From Planoprotostelium fungivorum (lineage: Eukaryota; Evosea; Variosea; Cavosteliida; Cavosteliaceae), in contig MDYQ01000241.1 of NCBI GenBank assembly GCA_003024175.1, positions 1 to 41,494 of the forward strand: a DNA stretch of 41,494 nt, read 5' to 3'. Shown here one piece after another: positions 29,614 through 39,709 of this stretch. The position numbers were made by a program, and so were the translations under genes. Position 1 is the first letter of the stretch. Every line of letters begins with the position of its first letter. Below the pieces are notes generated by a model. It was not told the origin of the DNA and made no database searches. It saw only the letters and a program-made list of their open reading frames with translations.

Positions 29614-32034
29614 ATGAGCGATGACGATCGGCTGAGAAAAATCATCCGAAGCCACGCAGAAGACATAGTCTCCACGTGGAGACTAGCCAGCCGCATTATC
29701 GATGATATCCCTCTCAATACATCTCTCCGCTCTCGTTTCTGCGAAATAGGGGTGAGTGCTGGGCATCAGACTCGCCACTTACAACAAACGTAGAACATCA
29801 CCTACAAAAATTTCGCCAGAGATCGTCGAACGGCATCAGCCTCCTTTAAGAATCGATGCATCGCTGCGATCAACACAATAGCTTTTCCGCCTGTCGATGA
29901 CTTTTCTGAGAGCGAGGAGGACAGCGACTCAGATGATGAAGACCAGACGGACATTGAGGTCGTCCCTCCTGAAGATTTGGACGTTAAGGGATTTGTCAGA
30001 CGTATATCAGAGGGACGTTTCAAGGCCGCCTACGATGGTTTACTTCAGTGGGTCAGGCAGCACCTCAACGAGAAGATACCAGAGGAGTTGGTCCAACTCC
30101 TATCTATTGTGGGATATCAAGGCGACAAAGCTCTGCCAAGCTGGACAAAAATCGAGATGGTATCTATTGGTCAGAGTCCTGTAGGAACGGTCCCTGGAAT
30201 TGGCCATACTATCTATCACGAGTATATGGCAGTGAAGGAGAGTGTCCTTCTCCTGGGTTCAAAGACCGCATTCATCAATGCTCTGAGTGGTCCATGCGAG
30301 AGCCTTGGTTACAAATATACACTCGCCGAACTTGATGGTATGAGGAACATAGCTCGATTATTGTTGTTCTGCTTCCCCAAGGTCAAGTTAGTCAGATTAT
30401 TAGGAAAACATGCTGCCAAGGTGGATATCATCAAAAATCATTCCAACTACATGGTTCTGAAACGATCTGCAGGTGTTCAACATGCACAAGGGGCTCTGCC
30501 GTTTCAAGTTGGAATATAAGACGCGAATCCTTTTTGGACCTGCAGTACAAGTAATGCAGTTCAAACACCCTAAATGGACTGGAAACTATACTTCCAATAG
30601 TGATTATGATACTATAGTAGCCGAATGCAAGAAAAAACTCAAGGAGAAAGTGCAGAGGTGAGATCAATAGGGGACGAGAATGACATCAACCAGCCATCAA
30701 GTGGATGTAGGGGAAGAGGTTGCCAAACTATTCGAATACCAGAAGGATTCATTCCGCAGCTTCCCAAAGATAGTAGAGACAAAAAGAGACAAAAACAAGA
30801 AGCCAGAGACTGAGAATATTCACAAAGAACGCTTGGTACACTCTCAGGCTGCTGCCAACGCTCTTCCTATCATCAAATCAAATTCCGTGGGTGTGAAGGG
30901 AGATTCATCAAACATCTTTCAGCCTCCACCCTCTGTGTTGATTAAGCAGAAGAAGTCGCCCATTGATGATGTCAAAGAGGAGGTACGTTGTCTATCGATG
31001 ATTAGTCAGTATCAATAAGTTGAGAAAGTACATCTCAATATCAATAGTTGGTGATTGCTGAGGACCCACCCGCTATTGATGGAGTTGCAGATATAGGCAA
31101 TTCTGCTCTTGGTGAGCCTTGTTGATAAGATTGATTTATACTCAACCTTATAGTTCAAGAATACTCCAAGACAGCAGTAGAGACCAATAAACCCAAGGAA
31201 TATGTACTTTACACTGCATCCCCTCCAAATCAAAGAGAAATTGCAGAGTTCTCGCATAATTATGGCATGGCATTGAGACCTGTGAGTTTACAATCTATAC
31301 TACCTTGAAAAATACAAAATAATTCTATTATGTACGTAGATAACATACTAAGGTTGGTGATATTTGGGCTCTTGTATTCACCAGTCAAGATTCAGCTGCA
31401 AAGGTTCAGCAACTTATTAACGATAAGATCCTCTCTGCGATTGATCAACTCAGCACAAGCTTGGCATATATAGACATTGGCGAATGCGGTCAACACCAAA
31501 AGAGAGCGCAAGATCCTACCCCAATTGTGGATCCTTTTGATTTGATTGACCTCCCAGCTGGTATGAGCCATCATGATTGTGGTGAGATGATACCAGACCA
31601 CATAAAAACTCGATATTGAACCATATCAGGTGGAGAGGGCGACTGCATGTTCAATGTGATTGCAGAGCAGATTGGAGAAGAATCTCTCTCTATCAGAAAT
31701 GACGTTGCAAACTTCCTTGATAGTACCAGCGGTTGTTACATAGGAAAGGACGGTGGACTAGTTAATGTAGAGGAGTTTGCAGGGCAATCATTAAAGGAAT
31801 ACACTGATGCTATCCGCCGACCAGGGACATGGTGAGATGATATTCAAATCTTTACACCAAAATATTGATGATTGTTTCAGGGGAGACCATCTGGTTTTTG
31901 AGGTTTTAGCACAACTCCATCCTGAGCTACATTTCGTCATTCACACTCTGAATGAAATCATTGAAATTGGAACTGGGGAAAAGATTATTCGCCTAGCATT
32001 TGTGCCCGAACTGCACTACAAATCAGTCAGTTAG
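29614..32034 (+). CDS. OTU-family cysteine protease (deubiquitinase) with long N-terminal region
   Basis: From ATG at 29614 (MSDDDRLRKIIRSHAEDIV) exons join in phase across introns starting near 29751, 30421, 30659, 30982, 31121, 31282, 31611 and 31833, to TAG at 32032-32034. The N-terminal part has an acidic Ser/Asp run, then a region with LLSIVGYQGDKALP, and a basic linker rich in Lys. The C-terminal domain is a clear OTU fold: GGEGDCMFNVIAEQIGEESL (catalytic Asp 31641-31643, Cys 31644-31646), LSIRNDVANFL, TWGDHLVFEVLAQLHPELHF and finally PELHYKSV (His 32014-32016). All three catalytic positions are present, so it should cleave ubiquitin or a related modifier. The domain is C-terminal and of normal length (about 140 residues). 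It lies in the same 15 kb as the minus-strand gene with an apparently inactive OTU domain. Confidence 0.8.
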
Positions 32035-32216
32035 ACAAAAAACACAATAAATCAATCTCTCTCCGGACTTTTATGGTCAAGTACATAGTTGAAAAGAGAC
32101 ACATTGGGCTCCAAGATGCAGAATACGAGAGAAGCCACATTGGTATGATGGTCTGCTCGTTCGGTCGACGTGGATATGATAGGAGCAGGATGTTGTCTTT
32201 CGGTACCTCACATCAT

Positions 32217-32522
32217 CGATGTAACTCACTAGACTGCCTTGACGAGAAGTAGACCAGGAGAATGACACCCAGCGACCAGATATCCGACTTCTGTGTGAGA
32301 ACTTCACTCGACGACATTTCGGGAGCTGCATCGTTTGATCATCAGCAGAGGACGAGAGCAGAGAGCAGAGGATGAGAGTAGAGGGCGGAGGGTGAGAGCA
32401 GAGAGCATAGGATGAGCTTCGTGCGAGCGATCGTCATGATGAATACTCACACGACCGGGGGACCCTTGATACAGTACGACTTTTTTTGACTTCACCGTCT
32501 TTATCGATTCGATCGGAGCCTG
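32217..32522 (-). pseudogene. Protein kinase fragment (activation segment to subdomain IX)
   Basis: One exon gives VVLYQGSPG. After an intron of about 120 bases (acceptor GATGCAG) the next reads PEMSSSEVLTQKSDIWSLGVI then LLVYFSSRQS. This matches the end of the activation loop, the (A)PE motif and the DxWSLGxxL block of eukaryotic kinases. The catalytic HRD and DFG parts are not visible upstream, and the frame ends soon after, so it is probably a remnant. Confidence 0.55.
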
Positions 32523-33513
32523 GAGGGTGAGACGAGTTGAAGGATTGTGTCTGTGACGAAATTTGAACGAAATAATTTCCCGTCAAAATCAATCATCAGC
32601 TGGGTTTCGATCTTTGTCAGGACAGAGGGCCGTTTCGATCTGTCCTGAGGGGTAACACTTCAGATTGACGTCACTCATTCTGTGCAGGTGCTAGATGGGG
32701 TCCTTTGAGAGAGTTCAGGGCGGTCCTGTGTTGATCTCTTCGTAGGTTTGTTGGTGGAAGGCAATCAATTGGTGAGTGGCTCCTTTCCACAGGGTGTCCT
32801 TAGATTTTCTTAGGGTGGGGGTGGGTGGCGTCGATCGGTTCGACCGTCTTGCCGCATATACGTACGCAAAATTTCTCTGGAGCTGTTGGGTTTCTCCGTT
32901 ACCGTTCCGCTTGTGTTCGGTTCAAGTGAGCCGCGTTGATGCGATGAACCCCTTTGAGGTCTCTCTGATCAGTTTACAGGTGGTTGAGCGGGTCAACTGT
33001 TGGCTCTATTCTTCTCGAGAGAATCTACCAAGGAGGTGAGTTGGTCCTGAGTGTGAGTCTGACGTTGTTCAGGGATGTTTCCCTTTGTTGGATCTCTCAT
33101 TAAGAGCTGGGGAGTGACGGGAAGGGGTTTCTCCGATGGATTTGAGCCGTCTGAGGGTGAGCGTTGACGATCCATTGAGATCACGAATTAAACAAATCGC
33201 ATTGATCACAACTGTGCATCTCCATTTGTGGAACAGAGGTACCATAGAGGATTATCCGTTCACAACATAAGAAGGCCAGCAAGGTGCTAACTACCACATC
33301 TTAATTCGAGGCGGTGATGATAAGATATAATAGCAACATCAGAATACAGAGTAACCTTCGTGCTAATACAAAGTCCCACGACACACGGGGGGTCCAACGT
33401 TCGATCCCTGCATTGAGCAAACTCTTTGCCGTCTTCAACCTCGATGGTTCACCTTTCAACACGATGAACCACAATAAGCATTATTCTTCTTTCACAAATC
33501 ACCCACTTTTATC
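32523..33513. other. Intergenic, no gene seen
   Basis: About 1 kb without recognisable coding sequence. Frames at 32776-33039 are motif-free, and GGGTGGGGGTGGGTGG occurs near 32815. Confidence 0.45.
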
Positions 33514-33903
33514 ATGATCGACACGATACGATCGATCAGCGTCATCAGTAACATCATATTCGTTCTCATCTCCCTTCACGAATGTGTGCGCAATTGGTAT
33601 CAGGATGACATTCAGCTCATAGCATCCATCAGGCAGCGAGTGACAAAAGCTACGACACGATGGATTCCCGTGCGGTCTCCCATCACAGTATTAGCATCGC
33701 CCATGATTGCTTACCTTACGAGTTCGGAATGGGATCGTGGGTTTTCAATCAGGTATGATCGTAGCTGTATGACTTTCATGATGTGTCGTATTTGTTCAAA
33801 TACTCTCAATAGATCTGTAGGAGATATCTATAGACAGCACAGAAGGACTCTGGAGTGCCGTGTTGAGGTGAGATTTGGACAAGAACGATGGACTGACTCC
33901 TAG
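33514..33903 (+). CDS. Uncertain small hydrophobic-start protein
   Basis: A 129-codon frame begins with ATG and has a hydrophobic segment near its start (SVISNIIFVLISLHECV), possibly a signal anchor. It continues with a basic, Arg/Cys-containing part. A GTATGA...CAATAG pair near 33753-33811 could be an intron, which would change the C-terminus. No family recognised. Confidence 0.2.
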   Translation: MIDTIRSISVISNIIFVLISLHECVRNWYQDDIQLIASIRQRVTKATTRWIPVRSPITVLASPMIAYLTSSEWDRGFSIRYDRSCMTFMMCRICSNTLNRSVGDIYRQHRRTLECRVEVRFGQERWTDS

Positions 33904-34318
33904 TAGAGTAAGAGCCGGTGTGCTCGATACTCTGGATCCCATCTCCACTCGTCCATCATGGTCGAGGTCCTCCCTGTTGTGGTGTGGGTTGTGAGTGCAT
34001 TTGATTAAGTGGTCTCGGCGAATTCTTTCGTTTGATGAAGTAATAGTCGTCTCGCAATTTGACTAACAATCCGTCCAGGAGATTTTGGACCGAGCTCCCC
34101 ATTGGGGGGCCTCGGGGGTGCCCTCGTATCGTGGAGAGGTCCGTTCGTCGATGCCTTGAGAGGAGGTGAGTTCTCTTGCGGTGTAGAGCTGATACCGATG
34201 TCCAGGAGTGCGTTCTCTGCGGTTTCTTCTGAACCAGTCATCGAGGGAGGGTGGATGGATGCGCACGTGATACACAGGACTCCTTCTCTGTTACCCAGAC
34301 AAGAATTATTCAAATCAT
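33904..34318. other. Intergenic, left flank of the truncated Ty3 element
   Basis: No recognisable gene. The sequence shows no reverse transcriptase motifs, so the retroelement similarity begins abruptly near 34310. Confidence 0.45.
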
Positions 34319-36964
34319 ATGTTGACAAAGTCCGTCACAGCTGATGTGTGTTGTCATTTTGACCCGTCGCTACCAATTGTGCTAGAGACGGACGCGTCGG
34401 ACTTTGCAATTTCAGGCGTTCTATCCCAGCGACACAAAGACGGCTTACATCCTGTAGGATTCATGTCGAGGAAGATGCAACCTGCAGAGTTAAATTACGA
34501 TACACACGACAAAGAGCTGTTGGCAATTATCGAATCGTTGAAAGGATGGCAACACTACACTATGGAAACTTCAACTCCATTTGAGATCATTACGGATCAC
34601 AACAATTTGAAATATTTTATGACATCGAAGAGTCTGAATAGGTGCCAAGTACGATGGTGGCAATTTCTATCAGATTTCAACTTCACGTTATCTCATCGAC
34701 CGGGGAAAGAAAACATCGTTGCAGATGCACTATCGCGTCGCGAACAGGATGAATTAGACATAGGGGACAGACAGAACCAGCAGAAATGTCTACTTCCTCC
34801 TCACTTGTTCGCGGTTATCGACGCGAACGTACAAACGGAAAGTACATTGTACATGCACATTGAGAAGATGTTAAGAGAAGCGTATCAAGATGACCAGTAT
34901 TATAACGATGTGATGCAATGGTTGAACGACTATGGTAATGAACATAGACCACGTTTTCCTGGCTCAGGAAAGATGAGATCTTACGACGGAGACCTGGACG
35001 ATAACGATCACACTGATCAAGGGTTTCACGTCACTGACGACTTACTCTTTTACGAAGAACAATTGTATGTGCCGGAGAAACTACGTCTGATCATCATGAT
35101 GATAAAGCACGACTCGCCCTTTGCGGGACATTTTGGCTCGCACAAAACTAAATAATTGGTCAGAAGAGACTACTGGTGGCCAAAGATGTATCATACCATC
35201 GAGTCATACGTCAAGTCCTGCGATACATGTCAGAGAGCGAAGCATTCTCGCAAGAAACAATCAGGACTCCTGCAACCTTTAGAGGTGCCATCAGACAGAT
35301 GGACGTCTGTGACGATCGATTTCATGGTCGAGTTACCAGAGTGTCAGGGGTTCAACGCTATAATGGTGGTAGTAGACAGATTCACAAAGATGTCACATTT
35401 CATTCCGTGTAAGAACACGATCACCAGTGAAGAAGCAGCGTGGTTGTACATCGATCGAGTGTTTCGGCTACATGGCATCCCCGAGAAGATTGTCTCAGAC
35501 AGAGGTACACAATTTACTGCTGAATTCTGGACGTCGTTCTGGAAGCAGATGGGTACAAAACACTCGATGTCAACGGCTTATCATCCACAATCGGACAGTC
35601 AGACAGAACGGGTCAATTCCGTGTTAAACCAATATCTACGAGTGTACTGCTCCTATTTACAAGACGATTGGGTCCCTTTACTGGCAACGGCGGAGTTCGC
35701 ATACAACAACTCGGTACACACGTCAACCGGAGTTACACCGTTCTTTGCAAACCAAGGGTTACACCCAAACACAGGAAGAGGATCTCGCAGTATATCTGAC
35801 GATCCTAATGTGTTGGCAGTCAAGTTAAAAGAGTACTCCGAATTCCTTCGCACAAACCTTGAAGAGGCTAGACAGGACATGAAGAGGTTTGCTGACCGAC
35901 ATCGTTCAGCAGCCCCGATCTATCAACCAGGGGACAAAGTTCTTCTATCAACGAAGAATTTTGGCACCTCACGTCCAAAGCCAAAATGGGCAGACAAATG
36001 GATCAGTCCTTATCGCATCCTAAAAGAAGCACACCCTGGATCATCCTCTTACGTATTGAGTTTACCCCCTTCCATCAAGATATACCCGGTATTTCACACC
36101 TCACTTCTCACGCCGTACGTGGAGAACACATTGGTAGGTCGAAAGAGACCAGCTCCACCTCCTGTCGTAATTGACGGTGAACAAGAGTACGAGGTTGAGG
36201 CGATCTTGGATGTACGGAAGCGATATGGGAAGACCCAATATCTCGTAAGCTGGAAAGGTTANCTGGCAACGGCGGAGTTCGCATACAACAACTCGGTACA
36301 CACGTCAACCGGAGTTACACCGTTCTTTGCAAACCAAGGGTTACACCCAAACACAGGAAGAGGATCTCGCAGTGTATCTGACGATCCTAATGTGTTGGCA
36401 GTCAAGTTGAAAGAGTACTCCGAATTCCTTCGCACAAACCTTGAAGAGGCTAGACAGGACATGAAGAGGTTTGCTGACCGACATCGTTCAGCAGCCCCGA
36501 TCTATCAACCAGGGGACAAAGTTCTTCTATCAACGAAGAATTTTGGCACCTCACGTCCAAAGCCAAAATGGGCGGACAAATGGATCGGTCCTTATTGCAT
36601 CTTAAAGGAAGCACACCCTGGATCATCCTCTTACGTATTGAGTTTACCCCCTTCCATCAAGATATACCCGGTATTTCACACCTCACTTCTCACGCCGTAC
36701 GTGGAGAACACATTGGTAGGTCGAAAGAGACCAGCTCCACCTCCTGTCGTAATTGACGGTGAACAAGAGTACGAGGTCAAGGCGATCTTGGATGTACGGA
36801 AGCGATATGGGAAGACCCAATATCTCGTAAGCTGGAAAGGTTATGGCCCAGAGGAGAATTTGTGGTTACCTGAGGACAACCTGTCTAATAGCCCGGACCT
36901 GGTGGCAGATTTCAAGGCAAGGACCGCTCGCGTCACCACATCCAAGAGGAAGCGCAAGAACTGA
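34319..36964 (+). mobile_element. 5'-truncated Ty3/gypsy (chromovirus-type) pol: RNase H, integrase, chromodomain
   Basis: The frame starts inside pol at the Ty3 RNase H (VLETDASDFAISGVLSQ, DKELLAIIESLKGWQHY, ITDHNNLKYF, ENIVADALSRR). It goes on to the integrase zinc finger (HDSPFAGHFGSHKT ... SCDTCQRAK). A TAA at 35153-35155 interrupts the same frame between the His and Cys halves of that finger. The catalytic core follows: VTIDFMVELP (Asp), IVSDRGTQF (Asp) and YHPQSDSQTERVN (Glu). After the GPY-like region a chromodomain reads YEVKAILDVRKRYGKTQYLV then SWKGYGPEENLWLPEDNL. Reverse transcriptase, protease and gag are missing. As assembled, the integrase tail to chromodomain start is present twice around an N. 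Chromodomains steer integration towards marked chromatin. Confidence 0.9.
35681..36843 (+). repeat. 581-base duplication around a single N in the Ty3 element (likely assembly artefact)
   Basis: 35681-36261 and 36263-36843 are the same sequence, differing by roughly eight substitutions, with N at 36262. The offset of 582 keeps the frame, so the merged frame looks like one 602-codon protein. The join probably links contigs from two copies of the element or two haplotypes. Confidence 0.85.
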
Positions 36965-37120
36965 TCCGCTGGATCAAGGGGACAATGTTATGATGCTACG
37001 TTGTAGAGAAGGAATATCGACGAAGAAAAGGAATTGATTTAACGGTCTACAATTGTATTGTGTAATAAAAAGGGATTGTTCAAAGCCCCTCTGCAAGTAG
37101 AGAGGTCTCGTACATCACCA
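36965..37120. other. Region after pol; possible purine tract and start of a 3' LTR
   Basis: A purine-rich AAGGGGACAA lies just after the stop codon and is followed by TGTTATGATGC, a typical LTR start. No second copy is available to define the LTR, so the call is tentative. Confidence 0.3.
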
Positions 37121-37465
37121 TCAAGTCCATGATCTGCATCCATCCTTTACCCCAACGTCAAGTGTGAGATCATCCAACCATAACAGCATCACTCCCCAGA
37201 TGACTTCTTTCACTATCACAAACGGTCCTATACGCTTATCTGACCATTTGGCTTTTGGCCTCTGAGACTTAATGTTCTCTGGGACAACATCACCTTGTCC
37301 CCCCCCCGGCTTATAGCTTGGCAACAGACAACAATGTACATCTGCGTACTTCTTCATCTCGTCACGAGCGTATTCCAGGCTCTCTGACAGGAACATCATC
37401 AAGTCCTTCATATGAGAGGCAAGCTCTCCAGAGTCATCACTTAACGTACAACAGATTCCTCCAAA
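37121..37465 (-). mobile_element. Antisense fragment of a different gypsy-type element (integrase C-terminal part)
   Basis: On the minus strand the frame reads LEYARDEMKKYADVHCCLLP then SYKPGG, SQRPKAKWSDKRIGPFVIVK. This is the conserved integrase-tail pattern (AR..M...AD..R...y..GD.V.l...RP..K..d..IGPf.I). It differs clearly from the neighbouring plus-strand element in sequence, so it belongs to another lineage. A run of nine C/G interrupts it near 37302. It abuts the DIRS-like element directly. Confidence 0.65.
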
Positions 37466-39290
37466 TTGATTGGATGGGCCGGTCTGTACAACGGGAGGAC
37501 GGCACGGGGGAATTGGAACAATGGAGAGCTGGAAGGACATATCAACTTCAAGGAGCTGGAGGCGGTGCGGAGGTCGCTGGCGGCATTCAGATCACTTCTA
37601 CGAGGGCAGAACATTCCACTTCAGACCGATTCAACGACGGCGATGGCGTATCTGCGCAACGAGGGTGGCAAGGTACCTCATCTTATGGAGATAGCGAGGA
37701 AGATATGGGAGCTGTCTTTGGAGATAGGTTGCCAGATCGTGGAAATCAAATACGTACCCTCAAAAGAGAACATGGCGGACCTGCCATCTCGAACGTGGGA
37801 CGTGCATGGCTGGAGAATCAACGACGATTGCTTCCAAAGGATAGTAGAGAAGTGGGGAACACCAACGGTGGATTTGATGGCGTCGGACGAGGGCAACAGA
37901 GCGAGTCGGTTCTACACGGAATTTTGGACACCTCTGTCTTTGGGGGTCAACGCATTGGCGCATACGTGGGAGAGGGAGGAAGACTATTGGGTGGAACCAC
38001 CGTTCGGGATCATACTGCGGATTTGGAGAAGATTGTACGCTCGGGGATCAGAGCAACGATCGTGGTTCTGGATTGGCCGTCTCAGCTTTGGCAGCCAATT
38101 CTCAGGCGCATAACGGTAGACGCTTTGGTGTTGGGTCAGTCCAAAACAGTAGTGGAAGAGGGCACTTGCAGAGGGAAGATACCGGAGCCTTGGAAGGGAG
38201 ATTGGACGATGCTGGCAGTACGGGTGGACGGGACAAAGTTCGAGCTAAAAAGATGGTGTGAACCTTCTATACTCAAGCCTTCATGCGTCTAGCACGAGCA
38301 CCAGCCACAGTTCAGAGGGCAGAGCGGATGGAGCAGTACCTAGAAAGTTACCAAGGGCTTCACGGGGTGGAAGTACGGACGAAAGCAGCAGTTACGCGGA
38401 TGCTGCTGTGGCTGGAGGACAATAGTTTCGTTTCACGGGCACGGGGAATGCTGACGACTCTATCGGAGAGGCTGCAACGCGATTGTATGGAAGATATAAC
38501 AAAAGACTTGGGCATCCGCCGGCTATGCAGAGGCATTCAGGCAGCTCGGTCCACTACAGAGATGGAGGAACGGTTGTCGCTACCAGTACAAGTCGTTCGA
38601 CACTATTTCGTGAACAAACCGCATGGGATGGCGGAGCGTACGTGGGCAAGGAACCGAGTTATACTGGTGCTGGGATTTGCCTTCATGAGACGACCAGGAG
38701 AAGGGCAGCAAGTTTGCCAAAAGCACGTACGGTTCGACCAGATGGGATGGATGTACATTCGGCTTCGCCGGACCAAGACGCTAGCCTCGGGGAGAGAAAT
38801 TGTGATAGAGACAACCGGATCGTTCTTCTGCCCAGTAGCTGCGGTACGAGGCTACTTGCAACGATGGCCCGGAGAACCTGAAGATCCACTGTTCCCTGCA
38901 CTTGGCCGTCACAGTGGACAACAAGGGATCTCCTGAGATGCAGTCAGCCAAATTGTGAAGGAGGCACGGTTGGCAGGGATACAAGGACGATTTACCGGTG
39001 GAGCCGGAGAGGAGCTACGATGGGACTTGCTGGGAAGAAATAACAAGGGAGAACCTGCCGTAGACTTACCGGTTGAGCCGGAGAGGAGCTGCGACGGGAC
39101 TCGTCCACAAATCGCACAGAGCAGGAGGGGAGAAACGATAGTCCCAATGGCGGAACGTGGGGTGCATAGACGAGGAAAAATTATACGGGCCTGGTTTTCC
39201 TACGTACCGTCGCGTAGGTTTTTCACCAAGGCCGTAGACACCCCCAAAAATAACGAAACACAAATTGTTGGCAGGATGTAGATAAACGAC
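37466..39290 (+). mobile_element. Decayed DIRS/Ngaro-like element: RNase H plus tyrosine recombinase
   Basis: The first frame carries a DIRS-type RNase H: GHINFKELEAVRRSLAAF, LQTDSTTAMAYL, VEIKYVPSKENMADLPSR, then WRINDDCFQRIVEKWGTPTVD and LMASDEGNRASRF. Near 38.05-38.11 kb the coding frame shifts (PSQLWQPILRRITVDALVLG). From 38283 a tyrosine recombinase follows: helical N-terminal domain, then VILVLGFAFMRRPGEG with the first catalytic Arg, and LRRTKTLASGREIVIE. A TGA at about 38935 interrupts it before DAVSQIVKEARLAGIQGRF. The HxLRR box is damaged and present twice in a 74-base tandem duplication. The reverse transcriptase that normally precedes RNase H is missing. A final block GLVHKSHRAGG...IIRAWFSYVP may hold the nucleophilic Tyr. 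Confidence 0.8.
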
Positions 39291-39709
39291 CTCATACCTC
39301 ATCATCAATAGTCGTTTTTCAATATATATTGTAGCCGGTTCAATAAAAATGGCGAGACGAGACCAAGACAAGACAAGCAATTTTTTGTCGAGACGGATCC
39401 AAAAAGTGCAAGACAAGACAGAGACACAAATTTTTATGTCTCTGCAGGTCCTTACAGCAATTTCCACCCAGTCTATATAAATCATGCTCTGGGCACACAA
39501 AAGCTTACTGTTTCTAAAGAATTTCCAAACTGATCACAGGAAGCGAGCATTCAGTGTGGACGAGAGCTGTTATGAAAAATGAGATAGACGATGACGTAAA
39601 GAGAGGCGATTTGGTCTAGCATCTACCTGTGCGTGGCCGGAAGCCCTGATGATGGATTTTATTCTTTTATTCAGTATTTTGTGCCTGCTGAGGTCAGTAT
39701 CATCTGATC
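39291..39709. other. Intergenic, with short inverted repeats
   Basis: AGAGACACAAATTTTTATGTCTCT at about 39419-39442 folds on itself. Repeated AGACAAGACA-type motifs occur at 39355-39420. Just before this region, 39187-39234 forms an imperfect hairpin (GGCCTGG...CCTACG / CGTAGG...CCAAGGCC). These could be remains of the terminal repeats of the DIRS-like element. The promoter of the next gene should lie at the right end. Confidence 0.4.

Noticed and set aside
29402-29624. Two plus-strand frames made of the 24-base repeat
   Set aside because: The repeat period is a multiple of three, so several frames stay open by chance. They overlap the start region of the OTU gene and lack any flanking coding sequence.
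35653-36462. Minus-strand frames in the Ty3 region
   Set aside because: Antisense of the integrase core; present twice only because of the duplicated contig segment.
36986-37113. Complete 3' LTR of the Ty3 element
   Set aside because: A TGTTATG start after a purine tract is suggestive, but there is no second LTR copy in the window to confirm ends.
37318-38292. 324-codon plus-strand frame overlapping the DIRS-like RNase H
   Set aside because: Most of it is Gly/Arg-rich shadow of the RNase H frame; only its last part (from about 38.05 kb) carries real element sequence after a frameshift.
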